Source of the DNA: Paenibacillus oralis | GTDB lineage: Bacteria > Bacillota > Bacilli > Paenibacillales > Paenibacillaceae | DNA: 64,000 nucleotides | Direction: 5' to 3' | NCBI RefSeq assembly: GCF_003863965.1 | Contig: NZ_RRCN01000001.1 | Span: 6,445,071-6,509,070 of the forward strand | Shown: one piece after another, positions 18,992 through 27,774 of the stretch | How positions within the stretch are numbered: the first letter of the stretch is position 1 | Layout: each line of letters starts with the position of its first letter | Translations under genes and position numbers: made by a program | The notes under the pieces: model-generated | What the model saw: the letters and a program-made list of their open reading frames with translations, nothing else | Database searches by the model: none | What the model was told of the DNA's origin: nothing

Positions 18992-20380
18992 TTACTCTAC
19001 GGCGTTGGCTGCATCCTGTGCGGCCTGGACGTTTTCCAGCATTTGCTCCGGCTTGATTTCTTCGCCGATAATTTGCTGAATTCCCATGCTCAGCGCCGTA
19101 TTTACATCAGCCTGCACCAGTGCGTCAAACGCCGGGAACGAGGTGCCGATTTCGCTGACACCCTTGAAAATGTCCTGCATCAGCGGGTCGTCGGACGCCG
19201 TTTTCATCTGCTCGAGATCCATTTTCATCGCCGGCAGCACGCCATCTTCTTTAAGCCCGCGCAGCTGCATTTCTTCCGTCCACATGTTTTTGATGAACTC
19301 TTTGACGGCCGCGAGCTTTCGCGGATCTTCCGCGACGGCGCTGGAGAAGCCGTACCCGTTGTTGGCGTCCTGCATCACGATGACCGGGTCGCCTTCGTTC
19401 AGCGGCGGCATGTTGAAGTAGCCGATTTTGCCGACCATGTCGCCGGCCTGCTCGGGATCGCGGAAGACGGAGTTGGCCCAGGAGCCGTCCATCATCATCA
19501 TCGCTTCGCCCGTAATGATTTGATTTCTCATGTCCGCGTATTCAAAGCCAAGCTCGCCTTTTTTGTAGTAATCCTTTTGCACCCATTCCTGGTGTTTGGC
19601 GATCGCTTTGACCATACTTTCGTCCGTCCATTTCGTTGCGCCGGTCTTGAAGCCGTACGTAATTTCCGGCCCCGCGTAATACGACCATAAATTGTTTGTG
19701 GTCATCAGCGGAATCCAGGCGTCCTTGGAGGCTTGCGCAAACGGAATTTTGCCGTCGGCCTTGATTTTCTCGGCGATTTGCTCCAGCTCGCCCAGCGTTT
19801 TGGGCACCTGCAGCCCTTTTTGCTCAAAATACTCTTTATTGTAGAAAAAGCCTTCGATCGATCCGCCGATCGGCAGTCCGTACACTTTGCCGTCATGGGT
19901 AAACGGATCGAGGGTCGTGAACTTATCCTTGATGCCAAGCTCTTCGATAATTGGCGTCAAATCGAGCATCAAGCCCTCTTTAGCATACAGCTCCGCATCC
20001 GGGCTGCCGAACACATCGAAGATTTCCGGCGGTTTCCCGGCGGCCATTTCGCCGCGCAGCTTCTCCTTGCGGTTGACTTCGGAGTCCACTGCGTCCAGCT
20101 TGACCGTCAAACCGGGGACGGCCGCTTCCGTCTGCTTGACAACATCCTCGAGCATCGCCAAACGGAACTTCTTCGATTCCCCGACTTGCGTGTGGCGAAT
20201 CGTAATCTCGAACGGTTCATTGCTCGTCTCCGTCCCGGTTCCGGCATTCCCGTTATTTGCGGTCCCTTGCCCTTCGTTGGCCGGAGCTTGATTCCCCCCG
20301 TTTCCTGATGATCCGCAGCCGGCGAGCAGCGCGGAGGCGATAAAAATCAATGACAGCAGCAGCATCAAACTTTTCCTCAT
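18992..20380 (-). CDS. Sugar-binding lipoprotein of the ABC importer
   Basis: With ATG at 20380 (GAGGAGG upstream) the protein has 462 residues. A signal peptide ends in the lipobox LLAGC, followed by a Gly/Asn/Ala-rich spacer and then a family 1 extracellular solute-binding fold (ITIRHTQVGESKKFRLAML and onward). It is first in the operon binding protein - permease - permease - kinase - regulator - GH3 hexosaminidase. The substrate is unknown; the terminal hexosaminidase suggests an amino-sugar oligosaccharide. Confidence 0.92.
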   Translation of the reverse strand: MRKSLMLLLSLIFIASALLAGCGSSGNGGNQAPANEGQGTANNGNAGTGTETSNEPFEITIRHTQVGESKKFRLAMLEDVVKQTEAAVPGLTVKLDAVDSEVNRKEKLRGEMAAGKPPEIFDVFGSPDAELYAKEGLMLDLTPIIEELGIKDKFTTLDPFTHDGKVYGLPIGGSIEGFFYNKEYFEQKGLQVPKTLGELEQIAEKIKADGKIPFAQASKDAWIPLMTTNNLWSYYAGPEITYGFKTGATKWTDESMVKAIAKHQEWVQKDYYKKGELGFEYADMRNQIITGEAMMMMDGSWANSVFRDPEQAGDMVGKIGYFNMPPLNEGDPVIVMQDANNGYGFSSAVAEDPRKLAAVKEFIKNMWTEEMQLRGLKEDGVLPAMKMDLEQMKTASDDPLMQDIFKGVSEIGTSFPAFDALVQADVNTALSMGIQQIIGEEIKPEQMLENVQAAQDAANAVE

Positions 20381-20505
20381 GTTTCTAGACCCCTCCTCAA
20401 ACGCGGTAGATTCACTTACACCCCTCATTATAGAAAGCGTCTACTTTTTTGGTAAGGAGGACATTTTTCTATTAGAGGGATAATATCATCCAAAAGACAA
20501 AATGA

Positions 20506-20546
20506 AAACGGTTAAACCTGACATGTAAATGTCCGATTTAACCGTT
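20506..20546 (-). terminator. Long stem-loop terminator after pflA
   Basis: The inverted repeat AACGGTTAAA / TTTAACCGTT has an inner GACAT/ATGTC stem. On the minus strand it is followed by TTCATTTTG. It lies 31 bases past the pflA stop. Confidence 0.65.
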
Positions 20547-20576
20547 TCGGTCAAGATTATTCATTTTAACGTCATG

Positions 20577-21332
20577 TTAATTAACATGAACCTGTCTTTG
20601 CTCAGCTGCTTCTCGTTCTCCCTCATGAATGATCCGGTACGCTCGCTCGATCTGTTCCTCCGTCGGCGACGGAACGCCGTCAAGCGGATAATCCCAACCA
20701 AGCTCCTGCCATTTGTAGATCCCCATTTGGTGGTACGGGAGAATCTCGAACTTCTCAACGCCCTGCAAGCTGCCGATAAACCGCCCAAGATCCCGCAGAT
20801 CTTGTTCGTCGTCATGGATGCCGGGAACGAATACGTGGCGAATCCACATGCTCCGTCCCTGATCGGACAACCAGCGGGCCATGTTCAGCATCCGGTCGTT
20901 TGGTTTGCCGGTCAGCTTGATGTGCTTTTCATTGTCGATATGCTTTAAATCAAGCAGTACGAGGTCGGTCACATCCAGCAGATCGCGGATTTTATTCCCT
21001 TCATTATACCCGTTCGTATCCAGCGTCGTATGAAGGTTCCAACGTTTCTTCACTTCCCGGAACAGCTCGGTCACGAACGGGGCTTGCAGCGTGGCTTCCC
21101 CGCCCGAGACCGTAAGCCCTCCGCCGGACGGGCGGTAGTAGTTCAGGTAGGGTTCGATTTCGGCGAGCACTTCCTCAACCGTCATTTCTTTCCCGCCCGA
21201 CAGGTTCCAGGTGTCCGGATTATGGCAGTACTGGCACTGCAGCAGGCAGCCTTGCATGAAGAGCACGAAGCGAATACCCGGGCCATCGACCGTTCCGAAA
21301 GTTTCTAATGAATGTATGCGACCTTTTAGCAT
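20577..21332 (-). CDS. pflA: Pyruvate formate-lyase activating enzyme
   Basis: The radical SAM protein has 251 residues from ATG 21332 (AGGGTG upstream). The [4Fe-4S] motif GCLLQCQYCHNPDTW gives CxxxCxxC, with the family SAM-binding and GGE segments (GGGLTVSGGEATLQ). It installs the glycyl radical on PflB under anaerobic conditions. It lies 75 bases downstream of pflB on the same strand, in one operon under FNR-type boxes. A GTG nine bases further upstream is a less likely start. Confidence 0.96.
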   Translation of the reverse strand: MLKGRIHSLETFGTVDGPGIRFVLFMQGCLLQCQYCHNPDTWNLSGGKEMTVEEVLAEIEPYLNYYRPSGGGLTVSGGEATLQAPFVTELFREVKKRWNLHTTLDTNGYNEGNKIRDLLDVTDLVLLDLKHIDNEKHIKLTGKPNDRMLNMARWLSDQGRSMWIRHVFVPGIHDDEQDLRDLGRFIGSLQGVEKFEILPYHQMGIYKWQELGWDYPLDGVPSPTEEQIERAYRIIHEGEREAAEQRQVHVN

Positions 21333-21407
21333 TTTCGTCACCCTTTCTGTGACAGGCTGAACCGGGGGTTCAACCTGTAATCGGCTGCCTGTATGCAGGT
21401 AGTGAGA

Positions 21408-23669
21408 TTACATTTTGCCGTGGAATGTCCGGTTGATGACATCCAGTTGTTGTTCGCGGGTCAGCTTGATGAAGTTCACCGCATAACCCGATACGCGGAT
21501 CGTCAGCTGCGGATAATTTTCCGGATGATCCATCGCATCCAGCAGCGTTTCTCGATCGAACACGTTGACGTTCAGATGGTGGGCTTTGCTGCCGAAGTAA
21601 CCGTCCATCATCGACACAAGGTTCGATTTGCGGGTGTCGAGTTCTTTGCCCAACGCCTTAGGCACGATCGAGAACGTGTTGGAAATGCCGTCCAAGCTGT
21701 GTTCGTACGGCAGTTTGGCCACGGAATTCAAGGAAGCCAGCGCACCTTTCTTATCGCGGCCGTGCATCGGGTTGGCGCCCGGCGCAAACGGTTCGCCCGC
21801 TTTGCGTCCGTCCGGTGTCGTCCCCGTCTTCTTACCGTAAACGACGTTCGAAGTAATCGTCAGGATCGATTGTGTCGGCAGCGAGTTGCGGTAAGTTTTG
21901 TGTTTGCGGATCATGCCCATGAACGTTTCCACAAGTTCAACCGCAATTTGGTCGACGCGGTCGTCGTTGTTGCCGTAGCAAGGGAATTCGCCTTCGATTT
22001 CAAAGTCAACGGCGATGCCGTTTTCGTTGCGGATCGGTTTGACTTTGGCGAATTTGATCGCGCTCAGCGAGTCGGTCGCTACGGACAAGCCGGCGATACC
22101 GCAAGCCATCGTCCGGAGAATGTCGCGGTCGTGCAACGCCATTTCGATCCGTTCGTAGCAGTATTTATCATGCATGTAGTGGATGACGTTCAGCGCGTTG
22201 ACGTACAGCTTAGCCAGCCATTCCATCATCGGAATCAGACGTTTTTTGACTTCATTGTAATCGAGATATTCGGACGTGATCGCCGGATATTCCGGACCGA
22301 CTTGGACGCCGGATTTCTCGTCTTTACCCCCGTTGATGGCGTACAGCAGAACTTTTGCCAGGTTGGCGCGAGCGCCGAAGAACTGCATTTGTTTACCGAT
22401 TTCCATCGCCGACACGCAGCAGGCAATACCGTAATCGTCGCCGTAGATCGGACGCATCAAGTCGTCGTTTTCGTATTGAATCGAGCTGGTCTCGATCGAT
22501 ACTTTGGCGCAATATTTCTTGAACGCGTCAGGCAATTGTTCCGACCAAAGCACCGTCAGGTTCGGTTCCGGAGCCGGGCCGAGATTGTACAGCGTGTGCA
22601 GGAAGCGGAAACTGTTTTTCGTAACGAGCGTTTTGCCGTTCACCGACATTCCGCCAAGCGATTCCGTTACCCAAGTCGGGTCGCCGCTGAATAGTTCGTT
22701 GTAGTCCGGAGTTCTCAGGAATTTCACGATCCGCAGCTTCATGACGAAATGGTCGGCCAGTTCTTGCGCGGTTTCTTCGGTCAGCGTTCCTTCGGCCAGG
22801 TCGCGTTCGATGTAAGCGTCCAGGAAGGAGGATACGCGTCCGAGGGACATGGCGGCGCCGTCCTGTTCCTTAACGGCTGCCAGATAACCGAAATACAGCC
22901 ATTGGAAAGCTTCTTTTGCGTTGTTTGCAGGTCTGGAAATATCGAATCCGTACATTTCGCCCATCTGTTTCAGTTCGCCGAGCGCGCGGATTTGTTCGGA
23001 CAGCTCTTCGCGAAGGCGAATCACATCCTCGTCGATGACATCCACTTCGAGAGCTTTCAGTTCCTGTTGTTTTTGCTTGATCAGGAAATCCACGCCGTAC
23101 AGCGCCACCCGGCGGTAGTCGCCGATGATCCGGCCGCGGCCGTAAGCGTCGGGAAGCCCGGTAATAATGCCGGCTTTGCGAGCCGCTCTCATTTCCGATG
23201 TATAAGCATCAAAAACGCCTTGGTTGTGCGTTTTGCGAATATGCGTAAACAAGTCGATAATTTCCTGCGGCAGCTCATAGCCGTAAGCCTTGCAGGAGTT
23301 GACAACCATGTTGATCCCGCCGAACGGGCGAATCGTACGTTGGAAAGGAGCCGAGCCCTGTACGCCTACGATTTGCTCTTTGTCCTTATCCAAATACCCC
23401 GCAGCGTGGGAAGTGATTGTGGATGGCGTGTTGACGTCCACATCCAGCACCCCGCCGGCTTCCCGTTCTTGCTTGGACAGCTGCGACACGATTTCCCACA
23501 AAGCTTTCGTGTTGGCCGTCGCGCCTGCCAAGAAGGATTCGTCGCCTTCATAAGGTTTGATGTTGGTTTGGATGAAATCGCGGGTGTTCACTTCTTTCAT
23601 CCATTTGCCCGGTTTGAATCCTCTCCAAGCATTGTCTACGGTTTGTACTTCTTTTTCGATCACCGACAT
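21408..23669 (-). CDS. pflB: Formate C-acetyltransferase (pyruvate formate-lyase)
   Basis: The 753-residue protein starts at ATG 23669 (GGAGGG upstream). It has the catalytic Cys-Cys pair in YGIACCVSAMEIG and the glycyl-radical motif RVSGYAV near the C-terminus. It converts pyruvate and CoA to acetyl-CoA and formate during anaerobic growth. It is upstream of its activase. Formate could leave by the FocA/NirC-type channel at 27,775-28,584, and acetyl-CoA can be reduced by the AdhE encoded next door. The upstream region carries four FNR-type boxes. Confidence 0.97.
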   Translation of the reverse strand: MSVIEKEVQTVDNAWRGFKPGKWMKEVNTRDFIQTNIKPYEGDESFLAGATANTKALWEIVSQLSKQEREAGGVLDVDVNTPSTITSHAAGYLDKDKEQIVGVQGSAPFQRTIRPFGGINMVVNSCKAYGYELPQEIIDLFTHIRKTHNQGVFDAYTSEMRAARKAGIITGLPDAYGRGRIIGDYRRVALYGVDFLIKQKQQELKALEVDVIDEDVIRLREELSEQIRALGELKQMGEMYGFDISRPANNAKEAFQWLYFGYLAAVKEQDGAAMSLGRVSSFLDAYIERDLAEGTLTEETAQELADHFVMKLRIVKFLRTPDYNELFSGDPTWVTESLGGMSVNGKTLVTKNSFRFLHTLYNLGPAPEPNLTVLWSEQLPDAFKKYCAKVSIETSSIQYENDDLMRPIYGDDYGIACCVSAMEIGKQMQFFGARANLAKVLLYAINGGKDEKSGVQVGPEYPAITSEYLDYNEVKKRLIPMMEWLAKLYVNALNVIHYMHDKYCYERIEMALHDRDILRTMACGIAGLSVATDSLSAIKFAKVKPIRNENGIAVDFEIEGEFPCYGNNDDRVDQIAVELVETFMGMIRKHKTYRNSLPTQSILTITSNVVYGKKTGTTPDGRKAGEPFAPGANPMHGRDKKGALASLNSVAKLPYEHSLDGISNTFSIVPKALGKELDTRKSNLVSMMDGYFGSKAHHLNVNVFDRETLLDAMDHPENYPQLTIRVSGYAVNFIKLTREQQLDVINRTFHGKM

Positions 23670-23742
23670 CTTTATTCCCTCCATTTATATTTTGGTCGCG
23701 GTTCGAAGGAGATGTACCGCGCCTCATGATCCCTTAAAAATT

Positions 23743-23781
23743 TGTGATATTTTTCACATAAAATACGTGATAAATTTCACA
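23743..23781 (-). promoter_or_regulatory. Two FNR-type boxes in the pflB leader
   Basis: TGTGATATTTTTCACA (23743-23758) and CGTGATAAATTTCACA (23766-23781) are near-perfect TGTGA-N6-TCACA palindromes, 74-112 bases upstream of the pflB ATG. They lie downstream of the better-placed promoter at 23,882. No -10 hexamer sits at the class II distance from either, so their role is uncertain. Confidence 0.7.
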
Positions 23782-23881
23782 TTCATTGCGTTAAATGTAC
23801 CTGATAAAAGGTTTCGATGAGTCCCGTTGTTTTTCCCTGGGTTCATCCGTCATAAAACTTTGAGGGATCATTTATACTGTA

Positions 23882-23943
23882 ATCATAGCTTAACTTGTCG
23901 AATAAGATTGTGAGAAATATCACATATAGTGATATTTCTCACG
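23882..23943 (-). promoter_or_regulatory. pflB promoter: paired FNR boxes and -10
   Basis: TGTGAGAAATATCACA (23909-23924) is centred 29.5 bp upstream of the minus-strand hexamer TATGAT (23882-23887), which is class II activator geometry. A second box, AGTGATATTTCTCACG (23928-23943), lies 3 bases away and is the inverted copy of the first, so the pair can also form a 14-bp hairpin. It sits only 21 bases past the adhE stop. Confidence 0.75.
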
Positions 23944-23964
23944 TTTTCAAAGGGCTTTGTTCAC

Positions 23965-26580
23965 TTAATTTTCAAATCTTCCGTAGAAAGCATCGCGGTA
24001 AACTTCCGCCAACTCTGTCACCAGCGGCAGCTTCGGATTGGCGGTTGTGCATTGGTCCTCGAATGCGCGGTCGGCCAAATAATCGACGCGCGATTCGAAC
24101 ACTTTCGGATCGAAGCCGAGATCCTGGAATGTTTCCGGAATGCCGAGCTTTCTGTTCAGGTCGCGAATCGCATTGATCAGGCTCTTCACGCCTTCTTCCG
24201 TCGTCCGCGCCGGCAAGCCCAGGATGCGGGCGATTTCCGCGTAACGTTCATCGGCCGTGAAATGCGTGTATTTCGGCCATGCGGCAAACTTCGTCGGCTT
24301 CTTGGCATTGTAGCGGATGACGTGCGGCATCAGGATCGCATTGGTCCGGCCATGCGCCGTATGGAATTCGCCGCCCCATTTATGGGCCAAGCTGTGGTTG
24401 ATGCCGAGGAACGCGTTGGAGAACGCCATCCCCGCGATCGTCGAAGCGTTGTGCATTTTTTCGCGGGCCAGTTCATCGCCGGTCAGCGCCGATTTTTCAA
24501 GGTACTGGAAGACGAGTTGGATCGCTTTAATGCACAGTCCGTCCGTGTAATCGTTGGCCATTACGGATACGTAAGCTTCGATCGCATGCGTCAGAACGTC
24601 CATCCCCGTGTCGGCCACCGCGGTTTTCGGCAGGCTGTACACGAATACCGGGTCGATGATCGCCACGTCCGGCGTCAGTTCGTAATCGGCCAAAGGATAC
24701 TTCGTATTGCCTTTGATTTTGTCCGTGATGACGGCGAACGACGTTACTTCCGAGCCCGTTCCCGAGGTCGTCGGAATGGCCACGAATTTCGCTTTTTGTC
24801 CGAGCCGCGGATATTTGTATAGGCGTTTGCGGATATCCATGAATTTTTGCTTCAGGTTAAAGAAATCTTCATCCGGATATTCGTAGAACAGCCACATCCC
24901 TTTCGCCGCGTCCATCGCCGACCCGCCGCCGAGGGCGATTATGCAGTCCGGCTGGAACTTCGCCATCATCTCCTGACCGCGTTCCACCGTCGTTGTCGAC
25001 GGATCCGGTTCGACGTCCGAGAACACTTCGATCGCTACCGGCGTTTGGCGTTGACGGAGGTAATGCTCAACTCTTTCCACGTAACCCAGCTTCACCATCA
25101 TCGGGTCAGTAACGATCATGACGCGGGAGATGTCCGGCATTTTCGCCAAATACTGGGTCGAGTTTTTCTCAAAATAAATTTTGCTAGGCACTTTAAACCA
25201 CTGCATATTCACGGTACGACGGTTCACCCTTTTCACGTTGATCAGATTGACGGCCGTAACGTTCGACGACGTCGAGTTGCGCCCGTAGGACCCGCAGCCG
25301 AGCGTCAGCGAAGGCAGGTTCGAGTTGTAAATGTCGCCGATGCCGCCTTGCGAGGAAGGCTGGTTCACCAAAATCCGGCAGGTCGGCATCCGGTCGGAGA
25401 ATTTCTGGATGATTTCCTGGTTGTTCGAATGAATGACCGAAGAGTGGCCCATACCGCCGAACTCCACGACTTCCAGGGCGCGTTCGATGCCCTGCTCGGC
25501 GTTTTTCACTTTATAGCAAGCGAGCACCGGGCTAAGCTTCTCCGCGGAGAGCGGGAATTTCGGACCGACGCCTTCAATTTCGGCGACGAGGATTTTCGTT
25601 CCGGCCGGCACGTCGATACCGCACATTTCCGCAATCTTCGTGGCCGGTTGTCCAACGATCACCGGGTTCACCGCGCATTTATCGGCGATGATCGCGCCTG
25701 CCGTCAGTTTTGCCGCTTCATCTTTGTTTACGAAATAGCAGCCGTTGGCGATCATTTTCTTTTTCACCTGGTCGAACACGGGTTCCTCAATAATGACCGC
25801 TTGTTCGGAAGCGCAAATCATGCCGTTGTCGAACGTTTTGGAAAGAATCAGGTCGTTGACGGCTTGATCGAGATTCGCACTCTTCTCAATGAAGCAAGGC
25901 ACGTTGCCGGGGCCGACGCCAAGGGCCGGTTTGCCGCAGCTGTACGCCGCTTTTACCATCGCGGAACCGCCGGTAGCGAGGATGCAGGCTACGTCCGGAT
26001 GGTTCATCAAAGCGTTCGTGCGGTCCATCGACGGATTTTCGATCCATTGGACGCAGTCGGCGGGCGCGCCGTGCTTCACCGCGGCCTCCAGCAATATTTT
26101 AGCGGCTTCCGCGCTGCATTTTTGAGCGGATGGATGGAAGCCGAAGATGATCGGGTTGCGTGTTTTTATCGCAATCAGCGACTTGAAAATGGTGGTCGAC
26201 GTAGGGTTCGTCACCGGCGTAATCCCCATGATGATACCGACCGGCTCGGCGATTTTCTGGAAGCTGTCAAAATCGTTGTCCTCGATAACGCCTACCGTTT
26301 TGTCGTATTTGATGTTGTGGTAAATGTACTCCGTGGCGAACATGTTTTTAATGATTTTGTCTTCGTACACCCCGCGGCCAGTCTCCTCTACCGCCATCTT
26401 CGCGAGATGCATGTGTTTGTCGAGACCCGCCAGGGCCATCGCCTGCACGATGCCGTCAATCTGCTCCTGCGTCATGCTCATGAACGCCTCGGAAGCTTTT
26501 TTCGCTTTGTCGATCAAAGTTTGGATGTAAGCTTCCGGAGTGGGCTGGGCTTTCGTCGTCGCTTCATTTTTTACGGCCAT
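23965..26580 (-). CDS. adhE: Bifunctional acetaldehyde-CoA / alcohol dehydrogenase AdhE
   Basis: The protein has 871 residues from ATG 26580, which has AGGAGG nine bases upstream. The in-frame ATG at 26589 abuts that site, so it is unlikely. The N-terminal half is an aldehyde dehydrogenase with the catalytic Cys in MICASEQAVI. The C-terminal half is an iron-dependent alcohol dehydrogenase (GGGSAMDAAKGMW, with metal-binding histidines in the HSLAHKWGG/HGRTNAILMPHVIRYN region). It reduces acetyl-CoA to ethanol and regenerates NAD+ in fermentation. An FNR class II promoter precedes it. Confidence 0.96.
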   Translation of the reverse strand: MAVKNEATTKAQPTPEAYIQTLIDKAKKASEAFMSMTQEQIDGIVQAMALAGLDKHMHLAKMAVEETGRGVYEDKIIKNMFATEYIYHNIKYDKTVGVIEDNDFDSFQKIAEPVGIIMGITPVTNPTSTTIFKSLIAIKTRNPIIFGFHPSAQKCSAEAAKILLEAAVKHGAPADCVQWIENPSMDRTNALMNHPDVACILATGGSAMVKAAYSCGKPALGVGPGNVPCFIEKSANLDQAVNDLILSKTFDNGMICASEQAVIIEEPVFDQVKKKMIANGCYFVNKDEAAKLTAGAIIADKCAVNPVIVGQPATKIAEMCGIDVPAGTKILVAEIEGVGPKFPLSAEKLSPVLACYKVKNAEQGIERALEVVEFGGMGHSSVIHSNNQEIIQKFSDRMPTCRILVNQPSSQGGIGDIYNSNLPSLTLGCGSYGRNSTSSNVTAVNLINVKRVNRRTVNMQWFKVPSKIYFEKNSTQYLAKMPDISRVMIVTDPMMVKLGYVERVEHYLRQRQTPVAIEVFSDVEPDPSTTTVERGQEMMAKFQPDCIIALGGGSAMDAAKGMWLFYEYPDEDFFNLKQKFMDIRKRLYKYPRLGQKAKFVAIPTTSGTGSEVTSFAVITDKIKGNTKYPLADYELTPDVAIIDPVFVYSLPKTAVADTGMDVLTHAIEAYVSVMANDYTDGLCIKAIQLVFQYLEKSALTGDELAREKMHNASTIAGMAFSNAFLGINHSLAHKWGGEFHTAHGRTNAILMPHVIRYNAKKPTKFAAWPKYTHFTADERYAEIARILGLPARTTEEGVKSLINAIRDLNRKLGIPETFQDLGFDPKVFESRVDYLADRAFEDQCTTANPKLPLVTELAEVYRDAFYGRFEN

Positions 26581-26643
26581 TTCTCTCATCCTCCTGAGTT
26601 TGGTAAGGATCAACCTGCAGTTAAGACGGGTTATCAACAAGTT

Positions 26644-26659
26644 CGTGAAATTTTTCACT
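26644..26659 (-). promoter_or_regulatory. FNR-type box in adhE leader
   Basis: CGTGAAATTTTTCACT lies 64 bases upstream of the adhE ATG and downstream of the predicted start of transcription. It could act as a roadblock or repressor site. Confidence 0.55.
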
Positions 26660-26704
26660 TGCAAGTTCATCCTTAAAAGATGTGCTTCTTCTTTTTATGG
26701 TTTG

Positions 26705-26748
26705 ATCATAGCATAGAGAGATAATTTTGTATAGTGAATTTTTTCACA
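26705..26748 (-). promoter_or_regulatory. adhE promoter: FNR box and -10
   Basis: AGTGAATTTTTTCACA (26733-26748) is centred 30.5 bp upstream of the minus-strand hexamer TATGAT (26705-26710), about -41.5 from the predicted start. The -10 hexamer is the same as in the pflB promoter. Confidence 0.75.
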
Positions 26749-26792
26749 AAGTATAAAAAGTTCTGAAATTTTTTCGCTTATCATGCGAATTT

Positions 26793-26808
26793 CGTGAATT
26801 TAGTCACA
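26793..26808. promoter_or_regulatory. FNR-type box between adhE and fnr
   Basis: CGTGAATTTAGTCACA lies in the shared 338-base region between divergent adhE and fnr. It is about 68 bp upstream of a plus-strand TATAAT (26869-26874) that may serve fnr, so autoregulation is possible. Confidence 0.6.
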
Positions 26809-26918
26809 ATGTTAGAATTTCGACACTTTTTCGTCCTTTCAAGCCCCCAAATTTTGCAATAATCGTTATATAATTAATTAAAAATTTCATAAAAATCAGG
26901 AATATAAAGGGGAAATCC

Positions 26919-27638
26919 ATGATGAGTGAAATCGTAAACGCCACCCTGCCCCGCGGTAACACGAGCTGCTTTACAGAACAAAACTTCAACCGCCTTCTCG
27001 TTACAATGAAAGATAAAGCATATCCCGAGGGGACGCATTTGTTCTGGGAAGGTGATTTTTCCGATAAACTGTTTTACATCAAACGCGGACGCGTCAAATT
27101 AACCAAATCGACCGACGAAGGTAAAGAACTCATTTTGTATATGTATGGACGCGGCGACATGGTTGGCCAGGCCGATCCGTTCTTCAGCACCAAGCACAGC
27201 TTCACGGCCGAGGTGATCGAAGATTGCGAAATCGGCGTGATCGATCAAAAAGATCTTGAAATCATGATATGCCAGCACTGCGATTTTGCGATCGACTTCA
27301 TGAAATGGATGGGCATCCACCATCGCCTGACGCAGACGAAATTCCGCGATTTGATGATGTACGGCAAACCGGGCGCTCTTTGCTCGACGCTGATCCGCCT
27401 CAGCAACACGTATGGCGAGCAGCATGGGGACACGATTCTGATCAACAAAAAAATTACGCATACCGACCTATCCAACATGATCGGAGCTACGCGCGAAAGC
27501 GTCAACCGGATGCTCAGCGACCTGCGTAAAAAGGATGCGCTCGAATACGAGAACGGCATGATCGTCATCAAAGATATGGTCATGCTGCAGGATATTTGCC
27601 ACTGCGAGCTGTGCCCGAACGAAATTTGCCGGATCTGA
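26919..27638 (+). CDS. fnr: Oxygen-sensing Crp/Fnr-family regulator Fnr
   Basis: The 239-residue protein has a cyclic-nucleotide-type effector domain (about 25-140) and a winged helix with GATRESVNRMLSDLRKK as recognition helix. Its tail carries Cys227, Cys229, Cys232 and Cys237 (CHCELCPNEIC). B. subtilis Fnr likewise uses C-terminal cysteines for its [4Fe-4S] cluster, unlike the N-terminal ones of E. coli FNR. The recognition helix ExxNR fits the TGTGA half-sites in front of pflB, adhE, nirB, ric and hmp. The start could be either of two adjacent ATGs. It is divergent from adhE and ends at a strong terminator. Confidence 0.93.
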   Translation: MMSEIVNATLPRGNTSCFTEQNFNRLLVTMKDKAYPEGTHLFWEGDFSDKLFYIKRGRVKLTKSTDEGKELILYMYGRGDMVGQADPFFSTKHSFTAEVIEDCEIGVIDQKDLEIMICQHCDFAIDFMKWMGIHHRLTQTKFRDLMMYGKPGALCSTLIRLSNTYGEQHGDTILINKKITHTDLSNMIGATRESVNRMLSDLRKKDALEYENGMIVIKDMVMLQDICHCELCPNEICRI

Positions 27639-27678
27639 CCTGCCGCGCACCTGGCTATATGTGCCTGTCCTTAATATG

Positions 27679-27711
27679 CAAAGCCGTCCCGATTACGGGA
27701 CGGCTTTTTTG
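27679..27711 (+). terminator. Terminator after fnr
   Basis: A GCCGTCCC/GGGACGGC stem is followed by TTTTTT, 41 bases past the fnr stop. Confidence 0.85.
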
Positions 27712-27737
27712 TCTGGCTACGTTTTCTGGACGAAAAC

Positions 27738-27767
27738 GCAAAAAAAACCGGCTCGGGATGAGCCGGT
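27738..27767 (-). terminator. Terminator after the formate/nitrite channel gene
   Basis: A minus-strand CCGGCTC/GAGCCGG stem is followed by eight T, just past the stop codon. It faces the fnr terminator. Confidence 0.85.
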
Positions 27768-27774
27768 AGCCGGT

